This document shows, piece by piece, positions 1 to 7,766 of a DNA stretch of 64,000 bases. Below the pieces are notes generated by a model. It searched no databases, had not been told where the DNA came from, and saw only the letters and a program-made list of their open reading frames with translations. Numbering within the stretch: the first letter of the stretch is position 1; every line of letters starts with the position of its first letter. The stretch is from an uncultured Pelagibacteraceae bacterium (GTDB lineage Bacteria > Pseudomonadota > Alphaproteobacteria > Pelagibacterales > Pelagibacteraceae): NCBI GenBank assembly GCA_902595635.1, contig CACJQT010000002.1, positions 1-64,000 on the forward strand, written 5' to 3'. Position numbers and translations under genes: made by a program.

Positions 1-1
1 G

Positions 2-1186
2 GGATTATTTTGCAATCCTCTAGGTCACGGAAGAGAAGAAATAATTAATGCGATTACAAATCAATTAAAAAAATTAGACTATGCTCAACCATTTCAACAA
101 GGTTTTGGTGGTTCATTTGAACTTGCAACAAAAATTTCTAAACATACACCAGGAAATTTAAATAGAATTTTTTATACAATTTGTGGATCTACTGCTGTTG
201 AAACAGCAATTAAAATTGCAGTTGCATATCATAAAGCAAGAGGTGAAGGACATAGATTTAGGTTTGTTGGAAGAGAAAGAGGTTATCACGGCATGAATAT
301 CGGAGCTACTTCTGTTGGTGGAATGATTAACAATGTGAAAACATTTGCCAATGTTTTGATGCCAGGCGTTCTTCACATGAGACATACACATTTACCAGAG
401 CATAAATTTATTTCAGGTCAACCCGAAACTGGTGCGGAAATGGCAGAAGACCTTGAGAGAATTTGTACAAATTTTGGTTCAGAAAATATAGCAGCTTGCA
501 TTGTTGAACCAATTGCTGGATCAACTGGAACATTAGTTCCACCAAAAGGATATTTGCAAAGACTAAGAGAAATTTGCGATAAGCATGGAATTTTATTAAT
601 TTTTGATGAAGTTATTACTGGATGGGGAAGAACAGGTTCGCCATTTGCATCGCAAGAATACGGTGTTACTCCAGATATTATTACAATGGCTAAAGCTACA
701 ACAAATGGAATAAGTCCTTTAGGTGCAGTAGCGTGCAAAGAAGAAATTTACGATACTGTTATGGATGGATCTCCAAAAGGAACAATAGAATTGTTTCATG
801 GTTACACTTATTCAGGAATTCCAGTGTCAGTAGCTGCAGGCTTAGCGGTTCAAGATATTTTTGAGAAAGATGACATCTTTAATAGAGCAAAAAATTTATC
901 TCCATATTTCCAAGAAGGTTTAATGTCTTTAAAAGATATTGACGTTGTTGATAACATAAGAGGATATGGAATGATGGGTGGTATTGATATTAAAATGCAT
1001 AAAAAACCTGGCGCAGCAGGATTTACATGTTTCAAACACTGTTATGATGCAGGAGTTAACTTCAAAGCGACTGGAGATTGTTTAATTATTGCTCCAATGT
1101 TTATCTGTGAAAAAAAACATATTGATGAAATTATCGAGAAACTAAGAACTGGTATAACCAACTATTCAAAAAGCAAAAAAAATTAA
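2..1186 (+). CDS. class III omega-amino acid:pyruvate aminotransferase (5' truncated by window edge)
   Basis: PLP-dependent class III aminotransferase; transfers the amino group of an omega-amino acid (beta-alanine- or taurine-type donor) to pyruvate, giving alanine. The frame is open from base 2 with convincing family sequence (GSTAVETAIK, then RGYHGMNIGATS), so the true start lies upstream of the window. Visible motifs are the IFDEVITGWGRTG stretch with the PLP-contacting Asp and the MAKATTNG motif carrying the Schiff-base Lys. It ends 9 bp before alanine dehydrogenase, which fits regeneration of pyruvate and release of ammonium. Taurine:pyruvate aminotransferase (tpa) is attractive because xsc lies in the same window, but beta-alanine:pyruvate aminotransferase is equally compatible with the motifs. 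Family is sure, substrate is not. Confidence 0.85.
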   Translation, partial: GLFCNPLGHGREEIINAITNQLKKLDYAQPFQQGFGGSFELATKISKHTPGNLNRIFYTICGSTAVETAIKIAVAYHKARGEGHRFRFVGRERGYHGMNIGATSVGGMINNVKTFANVLMPGVLHMRHTHLPEHKFISGQPETGAEMAEDLERICTNFGSENIAACIVEPIAGSTGTLVPPKGYLQRLREICDKHGILLIFDEVITGWGRTGSPFASQEYGVTPDIITMAKATTNGISPLGAVACKEEIYDTVMDGSPKGTIELFHGYTYSGIPVSVAAGLAVQDIFEKDDIFNRAKNLSPYFQEGLMSLKDIDVVDNIRGYGMMGGIDIKMHKKPGAAGFTCFKHCYDAGVNFKATGDCLIIAPMFICEKKHIDEIIEKLRTGITNYSKSKKN

Positions 1187-1195
1187 TTTAATTCT

Positions 1196-2314
1196 ATGAA
1201 AATAGGGGTTCCAAAAGAAATAAAGCCTCAGGAAAATAGAATTGGACTCACTCCCGAAAGTGTAAAGACATTGACTTCAAACGGCCACGAAGTTTTAATT
1301 GAAAACAATGGAGGGTTTGAAGCAGGATTTGAAAACGATCATTACGTATCAAGTGGAGCAAAAATAGTTAATACAGCTGAAGATATATTTAATGACTCTG
1401 ACATCATTGTTAAAGTTAAAGAGCCACAATCTAGCGAAGTAAAAATGATAAGAGAAAATCAAGTTGTCTTTACGTATCTTCATCTTGCTGCAGCAAAAGA
1501 ACTGACACAAGGCTTAATAGACAGCAAATCAATATGCATCGCTTATGAAACAGTCACAGATAATAACGGAAGACTTCCTTTACTAGCACCAATGAGCGCT
1601 GTAGCTGGAAGAATGTCAGTACAAGCAGGTGCACATTGTTTAGAAAAAAATCAAAAAGGTCGTGGTCTTTTGTTAGGAGGAGCTCCTGGTGTAGAGCCTG
1701 GAAATGTAGTTATACTTGGAGGTGGAGTAGTAGGAGAAAATGCTGCTATAATTGCAACAGGCATGAAAGCCAAAGTTAATATTGTAGATAAATCTGAAAA
1801 AAGATTAAACGAACTTACCCAAATGTTTGGAGATAAAATAATACCTAATTTAAGTGATAAAACTGATTTAGAAAAATTAATTTCTGAATGTGATTTGTTA
1901 GTAGGTGGAGTTTTGATACCAGGAGCTGAGGCACCAAAATTAGTTACAAAAAATATGTTAAAAAAAATGAAAAGAGGATCAGTAATTGTAGATGTTGCAA
2001 TTGATCAAGGAGGATGTGTTGAAACCAGTAAACCGACTACTTTTGCAGAACCAACTTTTATAATAGATGATATAATTCATTATTGCGTTGCAAACATGCC
2101 TGGTGGTGTTCCTAGAACATCAACAATTGCATTGAATAAAGCAACGCTTCCTTTTTTATCTAAATTAGCAAAAGATGGGTACTTAAAAGCTTTAAATGAT
2201 GATCAAAATTTTCAAGCAGGATTAAATGTATTTAAAGGAGGTGTTACTCATAAAGCTGTAGCTGATCTATTTGGTCATGATTATTTACCAGCTCAAAAAG
2301 CATTGCTTAATTAA
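1196..2314 (+). CDS. ald: alanine dehydrogenase
   Basis: NAD-dependent alanine dehydrogenase (L-alanine + NAD to pyruvate + ammonium + NADH), 372 aa, normal family length. N-terminal MKIGVPKEIKPQENRIGLTP is the family hallmark; YLHLAAA carries the catalytic His; VVILGGGVVGENAA is the Rossmann glycine-rich loop; VDVAIDQGGCVETSKPTTF contains the conserved Asp. Follows the aminotransferase by 9 bp, presumably co-transcribed: the transaminase makes alanine and Ald recycles it to pyruvate plus ammonium. ATG start. Confidence 0.95.
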   Translation: MKIGVPKEIKPQENRIGLTPESVKTLTSNGHEVLIENNGGFEAGFENDHYVSSGAKIVNTAEDIFNDSDIIVKVKEPQSSEVKMIRENQVVFTYLHLAAAKELTQGLIDSKSICIAYETVTDNNGRLPLLAPMSAVAGRMSVQAGAHCLEKNQKGRGLLLGGAPGVEPGNVVILGGGVVGENAAIIATGMKAKVNIVDKSEKRLNELTQMFGDKIIPNLSDKTDLEKLISECDLLVGGVLIPGAEAPKLVTKNMLKKMKRGSVIVDVAIDQGGCVETSKPTTFAEPTFIIDDIIHYCVANMPGGVPRTSTIALNKATLPFLSKLAKDGYLKALNDDQNFQAGLNVFKGGVTHKAVADLFGHDYLPAQKALLN

Positions 2315-2344
2315 AATCCCTAATTTTTCTTGCTTTTTCATAAA

Positions 2345-2372
2345 TTGACAAAAAAAAAATTAATTCTATATA
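2345..2372 (+). promoter_or_regulatory. sigma70-like promoter with no gene downstream on its strand
   Basis: A consensus TTGACA (2345-2350), 16-base spacer and TATATA (2367-2372) point rightward into a gap between two convergent genes. The next plus-strand gene is about 1 kb away behind two minus-strand genes. In such an A/T-rich genome chance matches occur, but the -35 is perfect. It could drive a short RNA ending at the hairpin at 2440-2459. Confidence 0.4.
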
Positions 2373-2439
2373 GCAATTATAATTTAAAAATTATTCCTGA
2401 ATTTAACATTCATTTATTTCTCTCTTTTTTGTTGAATTC

Positions 2440-2459
2440 ACCTCCTCGAAAGGGGAGGT
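2440..2459. terminator. GAAA-tetraloop hairpin between convergent genes
   Basis: Eight-pair stem (one G-T pair) closed by a GAAA loop: ACCTCCTC, GAAA, GGGGAGGT. It lies 10 bases past the stop of the minus-strand thioredoxin-like gene and 126 bases past ald. Neither strand has a clean T-tract right after it, so it is a non-canonical terminator at best. The left arm contains CACCTCC, the anti-Shine-Dalgarno sequence. Confidence 0.45.
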
Positions 2460-2468
2460 AAAAAGGAA

Positions 2469-2843
2469 TTATATCCCTTTGTTTATTAAATTATATATTT
2501 GGTCTTTGTCAGTTAAACCAATTTCTCTTGCTACTTCACTTTCACCTTTAAAAACTACTATTGTGGTCCAATAATTAACACCTAAAGCTTTAGCAATATC
2601 TTCATGTTTTGTTTGCTCATAGAATAAAAACTCAACATCTTTAAAGTCTTTCATTGCTTGATCGAAAACTTTTGTTTGTGCTGCGCAAGTTGAACAATAT
2701 TCGTTCCAAGAATTAATTACAATTGTTTTACCAGATTTTTGAATTTCTAATAATTTTTTCAGATCAAAATTTGTAGTTTTTTCAAAACCAAATGAGATAT
2801 TTGGTATTAAGAATAAAATTAGAAAGACAAAATATTTTTTCAT
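2469..2843 (-). CDS. periplasmic thioredoxin-like protein
   Basis: 124 aa. Residues 1-19 form a signal peptide or anchor (MKKYFVFLILFLIPNISFG); the rest is a thioredoxin fold with WNEYCSTC, placing the CxxC at about residues 50-53. A thiol-disulfide oxidoreductase role outside the membrane follows from family knowledge. Odd feature: the cis-proline found before the third beta-strand (usually a V/I-P-T motif) appears to be Thr in YWTTIVVFKGE, which normally changes substrate release and redox behaviour. Second gene of a minus-strand pair behind cytochrome b561 (13-bp gap), so it may service cytochrome maturation. Substrate unknown. Confidence 0.8.
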   Translation of the reverse strand: MKKYFVFLILFLIPNISFGFEKTTNFDLKKLLEIQKSGKTIVINSWNEYCSTCAAQTKVFDQAMKDFKDVEFLFYEQTKHEDIAKALGVNYWTTIVVFKGESEVAREIGLTDKDQIYNLINKGI

Positions 2844-2856
2844 GAGCTTTATTTAA

Positions 2857-3384
2857 TTATCTGGTCATTCTTTTCAAGATGTTTTCTTTCAAAAATATTT
2901 GATGAAACAAAACTGCTAAAATATGCAATGAGATTAATACTATTAATGTATAATTTGAAATAACATGAACATTGTAAAATTGATCTGCTAAATCAAAGTT
3001 ATCTTCAATCCTTAATTTAAAAATAAAAAAATTTAGTTTTTCACCATTAAATAGCTTTTTTAAAATTCCTGATGTTGTTATTGTTAAAAGTGCGACATAA
3101 AGAGCGAAATGATTCAATTTCGCAATCAAGTTTTGTCCAAAGAATGCCTCAGGCATTAGTTTTGGGGACTTGCTAAAAAATTTATAAATTAACCTAAATA
3201 AGGTTATGTAAAATATGGATATTCCTACAATTACATGTACATTTTCAATAGTTATTCTTAAATCCGAAAAATCTAATCTGACCAAAATAAACCCCATTGG
3301 TATCTGAGCAATTAGAAGGAGCAAAGTGAACCAATGGAAAAATTTAGCTAACCAACTATATTGTAATGTTATACCATTCGTCAT
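2857..3384 (-). CDS. cytochrome b561 family protein
   Basis: 175 aa, four hydrophobic segments, with the family order of histidines: FFHWFTL (helix 1), ENVHVIVG (helix 2), YNVHVISNY and SLHILAVLFHQ (helices 3 and 4), suitable for two b-type hemes. Membrane electron carrier. Transcribed with the thioredoxin-like gene and divergent from two c-type cytochrome genes. Its ATG at 3384-3382 overlaps the ATG of the divergent cytochrome at 3383, so each promoter must lie inside the opposing coding sequence or the other gene starts later. Confidence 0.85.
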   Translation of the reverse strand: MTNGITLQYSWLAKFFHWFTLLLLIAQIPMGFILVRLDFSDLRITIENVHVIVGISIFYITLFRLIYKFFSKSPKLMPEAFFGQNLIAKLNHFALYVALLTITTSGILKKLFNGEKLNFFIFKLRIEDNFDLADQFYNVHVISNYTLIVLISLHILAVLFHQIFLKENILKRMTR

Positions 3385-3847
3385 GAGCTATTTTATAAAA
3401 ATAAATAATATTTTCAAAATAATGTTTATTGTAGCACTTTCTTTTTCATTTAATTCTAATGTTTTATCAGAAGAAAGCGCAAAAGACATTATAAAGAAAA
3501 GAAAGTCTTTATTCAGTCAAAATTATAAACTAGCAAAAAGAATTAGTATTTTACTTAACGAAGTTGAAATTGAGGACTCAAAAAAACTGATGATTAGAAT
3601 GAGTGATAATTATTTAGAATTACTAAATTTATTTCCAGAAAATACAAAAGAGGGACACGGAACAGAGGCTTTACCAATTATTTGGGAAGAAAAAGATGAA
3701 TTTAATGCTCTAATGAAAAAATCATCTGATCAAATGATAAAGCTAGCTTCAATTATCGAAGACCAAGATGATTTTAGAGCAGCTTTGAAACAATATATGT
3801 GGTCGAGCTGTAAAGCTTGTCATAGCAGATATAGGGCTCCACACTAA
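3383..3847 (+). CDS. cytochrome c' / c556-type protein
   Basis: Secreted mono-heme cytochrome of the four-helix c'/c556 class: signal peptide MSYFIKINNIFKIMFIVALSFSFNSNVLS, an all-helical body, and the heme site CKACH at the extreme C-terminus (WSSCKACHSRYRAPH), exactly where this class has it. I chose ATG 3383 because it supplies a positively charged n-region; a longer frame to 3326 runs into the divergent b561 gene, and ATG 3422 would give a signal peptide lacking basic residues. Stop overlaps the next ATG (TAATG), so translationally coupled to the next cytochrome. Confidence 0.85.
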   Translation: MSYFIKINNIFKIMFIVALSFSFNSNVLSEESAKDIIKKRKSLFSQNYKLAKRISILLNEVEIEDSKKLMIRMSDNYLELLNLFPENTKEGHGTEALPIIWEEKDEFNALMKKSSDQMIKLASIIEDQDDFRAALKQYMWSSCKACHSRYRAPH

Positions 3848-4275
3848 TGAAAAAGTATTTTTTTATTTTTATTGTTTTATTTTATGCAGATACTGCTTTC
3901 TCTCATTCGCACTACCCCATAACTAGAGATTCATTAGAAGCAATTAAAAATGGCAAGATATTATACAATCAATATTGTGTTTCTTGTCACCAAGCAAATT
4001 TAGCTGGAGCTACAAATTGGCAAGGTTTAGATGAAGATGGGCATAGAAAAGCACCGCCTTTAAATGGAACTGGTCATACTTGGCATCATACAGATGAGTT
4101 ACTACATAGAATGATAAAGTATGGATTTGCTAAATTGATAAAAAATTATGAAGGCAAGATGATGGGTTTTGGTGATAAAATAAGTGATGAAGGTATTGAT
4201 AACATTCTTTCGTACATTAAATCTTATTGGAAAGATGATATTTATGAATATCATTTAGAAATGAGCAAACAATGA
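3847..4275 (+). CDS. mono-heme cytochrome c, periplasmic
   Basis: 142 aa; signal peptide MKKYFFIFIVLFYADTAFS, one CVSCH heme site at about residues 44-48, and a Met-rich KMMGFGDK segment near residue 104 likely to give the axial Met. Class I cytochrome c fold. Contains unusually many His (HSHYP, TGHTWHHTDELLHR), possibly binding extra metal. Overlaps neighbours by 1 bp upstream and 4 bp downstream (ATGA), so part of a tight three-gene unit with cytochrome c' and a DUF4396 membrane protein. Electron partner unknown. Confidence 0.85.
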   Translation: MKKYFFIFIVLFYADTAFSHSHYPITRDSLEAIKNGKILYNQYCVSCHQANLAGATNWQGLDEDGHRKAPPLNGTGHTWHHTDELLHRMIKYGFAKLIKNYEGKMMGFGDKISDEGIDNILSYIKSYWKDDIYEYHLEMSKQ

Positions 4276-4715
4276 GTTCAGAAGCAATTAATTTTAATTG
4301 GTCATGCAAACATACTTGGAAAAGAAGCGCAAAAAATACCGCTTGGTGTTTACTAGGCTGTGCAATTGGTGACTTTGGAACTATATTGTATTTTCAGATA
4401 ACAGGAATTCCCTGGCCTGTTTTAGCCATCATGACATTAGCAATTATAAATGGTTTGATTACAAGTATTATTTTAGAAACTATAATTTTACTAAGACAAA
4501 AACTTGATTTTTCCAAAGCATTAAAGACTGCACTTGGTATGAGCTTTATATCAATGGTCAGTATGGAAATAGCCATGAACCTCACAGATGTAATTTTAAC
4601 AGGTGGAGCTATTTTAAATTGGTGGGTAGTACCAATAATGCTTTTAGTTGGATTTTTAACTCCATGGCCTTACAATTACTGGAGATTAAAAAAATATAAT
4701 ATTGCTTGTCACTAA
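4272..4715 (+). CDS. DUF4396-like membrane protein
   Basis: 147 aa with about four membrane segments. The C-terminus PYNYWRLKKYNIACH and the N-terminal half (CLLGCAIGDFG) match the DUF4396 pattern as I remember it. Function unknown. Conserved Cys/His at both ends (SCKHTWK; ACH) could bind metal. Overlaps the cytochrome c stop by 4 bp, so it belongs to that unit; a role in a small membrane redox chain or in metal handling for it is inference. Confidence 0.7.
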   Translation: MSSEAINFNWSCKHTWKRSAKNTAWCLLGCAIGDFGTILYFQITGIPWPVLAIMTLAIINGLITSIILETIILLRQKLDFSKALKTALGMSFISMVSMEIAMNLTDVILTGGAILNWWVVPIMLLVGFLTPWPYNYWRLKKYNIACH

Positions 4716-4748
4716 AAACATCTTTATATCAAATTAAGACCTCAGATA

Positions 4749-5684
4749 ATGACTAAAGATTTAATAACAATTGATGGCCTTTCAAAGGTATACGACAATG
4801 GATTTAACGCTTTAAAAACTGTTAATCTAAATATAAAGCAAGGTGAAATTATTGCTATGCTTGGACCAAATGGAGCTGGCAAAACTACACTGATAAGTAT
4901 TGTATGTGGTATAGTTAAACCAACTTCTGGAGTAATTACAGTCGATGGTTTTGATATTATAAAAGATTATAGAGAAACAAGATCAAGAATAGGACTGGTC
5001 CCCCAAGAAATTTCACTAGAACAATTTGAAACAGTGTTTAACAATGTTTCATATTCAAGAGGCTTATATGGAAAAAAGCCAAACCCCGAACATATAGAAA
5101 AAGTTCTAAAAGATTTTAGTTTATGGGATAAAAAAGATTTAAGGTTAAATCAGCTTTCAGGGGGAATGAAAAGACGTGTGATGATAGCAAAAGCATTATC
5201 TCATGAACCTTCGATATTATTTCTTGATGAACCAACGGCAGGCGTAGATGTAGAATTGAGAAAAGATATGTGGAAAGTTGTAGAGGGATTAAGGAAAACT
5301 GGAGTAACCATAATTTTAACAACACACTATATTGAAGAAGCAGAGGCAATCGCAGACCGAGTTGCTGTAATTAATCAAGGAGAAATCATTGTTGTTGATA
5401 ATAAAATAGATTTATTAAAAAAGATGGGTCATAAAAAATTAACTATTGAGTTGCAGGATAAAATCGAAAAAATTCCATCAGAACTTGATGAATATAATCT
5501 ATCAATCTCTAATGATAATTATTCATTAATTTACAACTATAACTTACATGCTGAAAGAACAGGTATTACAAAGATGCTTCAAGATTTAAAAAATGCAGGT
5601 TTGAGGATGAGAGACTTAAAAACAGAGCAAAATAATCTTGAAAAGATTTTTGTGACATTGGTAAAGGAAAATAATGAGGATTAA
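4749..5684 (+). CDS. ABC transporter ATP-binding protein (ABC-2 type)
   Basis: 311 aa. Walker A GPNGAGKT at about 39-46, signature LSGGMKRR near 135, Walker B ILFLDEPTAGVD near 158, switch His in TTHYIEEAEA. An additional ~90-residue C-terminal domain follows the nucleotide-binding core, as in NodI/CcmA-like drug or polysaccharide exporters. Overlaps the permease gene by 11 bp. Likely an exporter; substrate cannot be read from sequence. Confidence 0.9.
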   Translation: MTKDLITIDGLSKVYDNGFNALKTVNLNIKQGEIIAMLGPNGAGKTTLISIVCGIVKPTSGVITVDGFDIIKDYRETRSRIGLVPQEISLEQFETVFNNVSYSRGLYGKKPNPEHIEKVLKDFSLWDKKDLRLNQLSGGMKRRVMIAKALSHEPSILFLDEPTAGVDVELRKDMWKVVEGLRKTGVTIILTTHYIEEAEAIADRVAVINQGEIIVVDNKIDLLKKMGHKKLTIELQDKIEKIPSELDEYNLSISNDNYSLIYNYNLHAERTGITKMLQDLKNAGLRMRDLKTEQNNLEKIFVTLVKENNED

Positions 5685-6441
5685 TTTTTACGCATTAAGA
5701 GCAATTTATTTTCATGAAATGGATAGATTTAGAAGAACATTAATACAATCTCTTCTTTCTCCAGTTTTATCTACTTCATTATACTTTATAGTATTCGGCT
5801 CGGTAATCGGGGATTATGTACAAAAAATTGATGGCATTAGTTATGGCTCTTATATAGTTCCAGGATTATTGATGTTAACATTATTAACGCAATCTATCAG
5901 TAACACTTCTTTTGGAATTTTTTTTCCTAAATTTAATGGAACAATTTATGAAATTTTAGCAGCTCCAATTTCTACTGTAGAAATTGTAATTGCTTATGTT
6001 GGTGCAGGTGCAACTAAAACCTTAATTGTTGCTGCAGTAATTTTCTGCACTTCACTTTTCTTTGCAGAAGTAAATGTAAAGTTTCCTTTACTAATGATTT
6101 TCTTATTAATTCTAGTTGCTTTTACTTTTGCTTTGTTCGGGTTTTTAATTGGACTTCTTAGTAAAAATTTCGAGCAAATGTCTATAATACCAACAATTGT
6201 CATAACACCAATGGTATTCTTAGGTGGAAGTTTGTATTCGCTAGATATGCTCCCAAGTTTCTGGCAAACAGTCACTTATTTTAATCCTGTTGTATATTTA
6301 ATTAATGGGCTGAGGTTTGCATTTTATGGAGTTTCTGATTTTGATATTTGGATAAGTATTTCAACAATGTTTATATTTTTAATTGCATGTGTAACTCTTG
6401 TCTCAATTATACTTAAAAAAGGTTATAATATAAAAAATTAA
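5674..6441 (+). CDS. ABC-2 type transporter permease
   Basis: 255 aa, six predicted membrane helices, ABC-2/NodJ-like: the FHEMDRFRRTLIQSLLSPVLST start, the central ISNTSFGIFFPKFNGTIYEILAAPIS coupling region and PMVFLGGSLYSLDMLP. Partner of the preceding ATPase (11-bp overlap). Membrane half of an exporter of unknown substrate. Confidence 0.9.
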   Translation: MRINFYALRAIYFHEMDRFRRTLIQSLLSPVLSTSLYFIVFGSVIGDYVQKIDGISYGSYIVPGLLMLTLLTQSISNTSFGIFFPKFNGTIYEILAAPISTVEIVIAYVGAGATKTLIVAAVIFCTSLFFAEVNVKFPLLMIFLLILVAFTFALFGFLIGLLSKNFEQMSIIPTIVITPMVFLGGSLYSLDMLPSFWQTVTYFNPVVYLINGLRFAFYGVSDFDIWISISTMFIFLIACVTLVSIILKKGYNIKN

Positions 6442-6442
6442 T

Positions 6443-6610
6443 TTGACTGTTGACCAGATAATTCCTGCAATATTTTTAATATTAGTCTTAATATTAGTTC
6501 TACCTAATTTTCTCAGATCAAACTCAAATATTAAACAATTGATATCTAATTTTTCAATTTGGATAATAATTATACTTGTTATATTTGGATTGATGTATTT
6601 TTTGATGTAA
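6443..6610 (+). CDS. tiny two-helix membrane protein (TTG start)
   Basis: 55 codons: TTG at 6443, one base after the permease stop, open to TAA at 6608-6610. The product begins LTVDQIIPAIFLILVL and has two hydrophobic stretches joined by a short polar loop (FLRSNSNIKQL). No ATG is available near the N-terminus, so the TTG start is inferred from placement and from the frame being fully open and hydrophobic. Function unknown; co-transcribed with the exporter and followed 8 bp later by a second small membrane protein. Confidence 0.6.
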   Translation: MTVDQIIPAIFLILVLILVLPNFLRSNSNIKQLISNFSIWIIIILVIFGLMYFLM

Positions 6611-6618
6611 ATAGATTT

Positions 6619-6783
6619 ATGATTAAATTTATTTTTCCAGCAGTACTATTAATTTTAATTATTATTTTCTGGGAAAAAATTAATGAATTTTTATTAAGCA
6701 AATTTAAAATTAAATTCAATTACATAGCTGTCATTATATTAGTTTTAATATTAGTGGTTTTATCTTTATTACTATATTTCTAA
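6619..6783 (+). CDS. small two-helix membrane protein
   Basis: 54 aa from ATG 6619 (MIKFIFPAVLLILIIIF), two membrane helices separated by a basic loop (EFLLSKFKIKFN). A longer frame to 6559 would overlap the preceding small gene, so the inner ATG is preferred. Eight bases after the upstream tiny protein, six before the TauE-like permease. No family recognised. In AT-rich DNA, hydrophobic open frames can be accidental; the regular spacing argues for a gene. Confidence 0.6.
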   Translation: MIKFIFPAVLLILIIIFWEKINEFLLSKFKIKFNYIAVIILVLILVVLSLLLYF

Positions 6784-6789
6784 TTTATA

Positions 6790-7536
6790 ATGGAGATAAA
6801 TTTATTATTCTTTGTTAGTGTTGTTCCAGCTATCGTATTATATGGAATTGCTAAATCAGGTTTAGGTGGATCAATATCATTAATTTCAGTTCCATTAATG
6901 ACAGTAGTAATGCCATTAAATCAAGCACTTGCAATTATTTTACCAATATTAATTTTTTCAGACATTATTGCTGTTTATAGATTTAGAAGGGAATTTGATT
7001 TTGGAACACTAAAGTTATTAGTTCCATTTGCTGCTACAGGAATAATAATAGGCTCATTTACCTTTACTTATTTTTCAGAGGATTTGCTTAAACTAATTGT
7101 CGGAATAATGGGTTTCTTATTTGCTGGTCATTATTTTTTATTTAAAAAAGAAAAAAATATACCAGCAAAAAAAAACTTTTTTAAAGGGGCTATTTGTTCA
7201 TCCATTGCTGGTTTTTCAAGTTTTTGTGTTCATGCGGGAGGAACCCCAACAAGTCTTTATTTGCTTCCACTAAGAATGAAAAAAGAAATTTATGTTGGCA
7301 CAAGAATTATTTTTTTTAGTTGTGTTAATCTAATTAAGCTTCCTCTGTATGTTTATTTATCCATGATGAATTTTGATACTCTGTATCAGTCAGTTACTCT
7401 TTTCCCTTTAGCGCTAATTGGAATATTTATAGGTTATAAATTACTCAAAATAATTGAGGAAAATTTATTCTACAATATTATTTATGCTTTAATTTTAGTT
7501 AGTAGCTTTAAGTTAATATTAGATTTTATGGTTTAA
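6790..7536 (+). CDS. TauE/SafE (DUF81) family permease
   Basis: 248 aa, about eight membrane helices, with the family's internal duplication: GIAKSGLGGSISLISVPLM in the first half and FSSFCVHAGGTPTSLYLLPL in the second. Members export sulfite, sulfoacetate or related anions, but many have unknown substrates. Smaller than the second TauE/SafE protein at 25785 and not next to sulfur genes, so substrate is open. Six bases downstream of a tiny membrane protein gene. Confidence 0.85.
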   Translation: MEINLLFFVSVVPAIVLYGIAKSGLGGSISLISVPLMTVVMPLNQALAIILPILIFSDIIAVYRFRREFDFGTLKLLVPFAATGIIIGSFTFTYFSEDLLKLIVGIMGFLFAGHYFLFKKEKNIPAKKNFFKGAICSSIAGFSSFCVHAGGTPTSLYLLPLRMKKEIYVGTRIIFFSCVNLIKLPLYVYLSMMNFDTLYQSVTLFPLALIGIFIGYKLLKIIEENLFYNIIYALILVSSFKLILDFMV

Positions 7537-7736
7537 TTAGGCTTTAATTTCTTAAAGCCTAATAAGTTCATAACTAAAAAGAAGAGAATTAATAATTGGT
7601 AAACTAATTCAATCAACTCAGAAAATACAATGCTAATTAGTCTAATCAGTAATGCAAAATCTAGGATAATTTCTTGAAATTTTAAATTTAATGATTTACT
7701 TAGATCTTGGGGTGCTTTTAGCTGAGAATAACCCAT
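7533..7736 (-). CDS. possible small membrane protein (uncertain)
   Basis: 67 codons from ATG 7736 (MGYSQLKAPQDLSKSL), one or two hydrophobic segments. It fills the only plausible frame of a 230-bp gap and its stop overlaps the stop of the TauE-like gene. Against it: its last ten codons are made of a perfect 11-bp inverted repeat, no Shine-Dalgarno is obvious, and nothing is recognised. Listed as a candidate only. Confidence 0.35.
   Translation of the reverse strand: MGYSQLKAPQDLSKSLNLKFQEIILDFALLIRLISIVFSELIELVYQLLILFFLVMNLLGFKKLKPN
7537..7562. terminator. 11-bp perfect inverted repeat after TauE-like gene
   Basis: TTAGGCTTTAA (7537-7547), loop TTTC, TTAAAGCCTAA (7552-7562), immediately after the stop of the plus-strand TauE-like gene. 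Strong hairpin; no long T-run follows on either strand, so terminator activity is plausible but not canonical. Confidence 0.55.
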
Positions 7737-7766
7737 TGAACCTGTCCGGTAATTCAGAAAGGGAAA

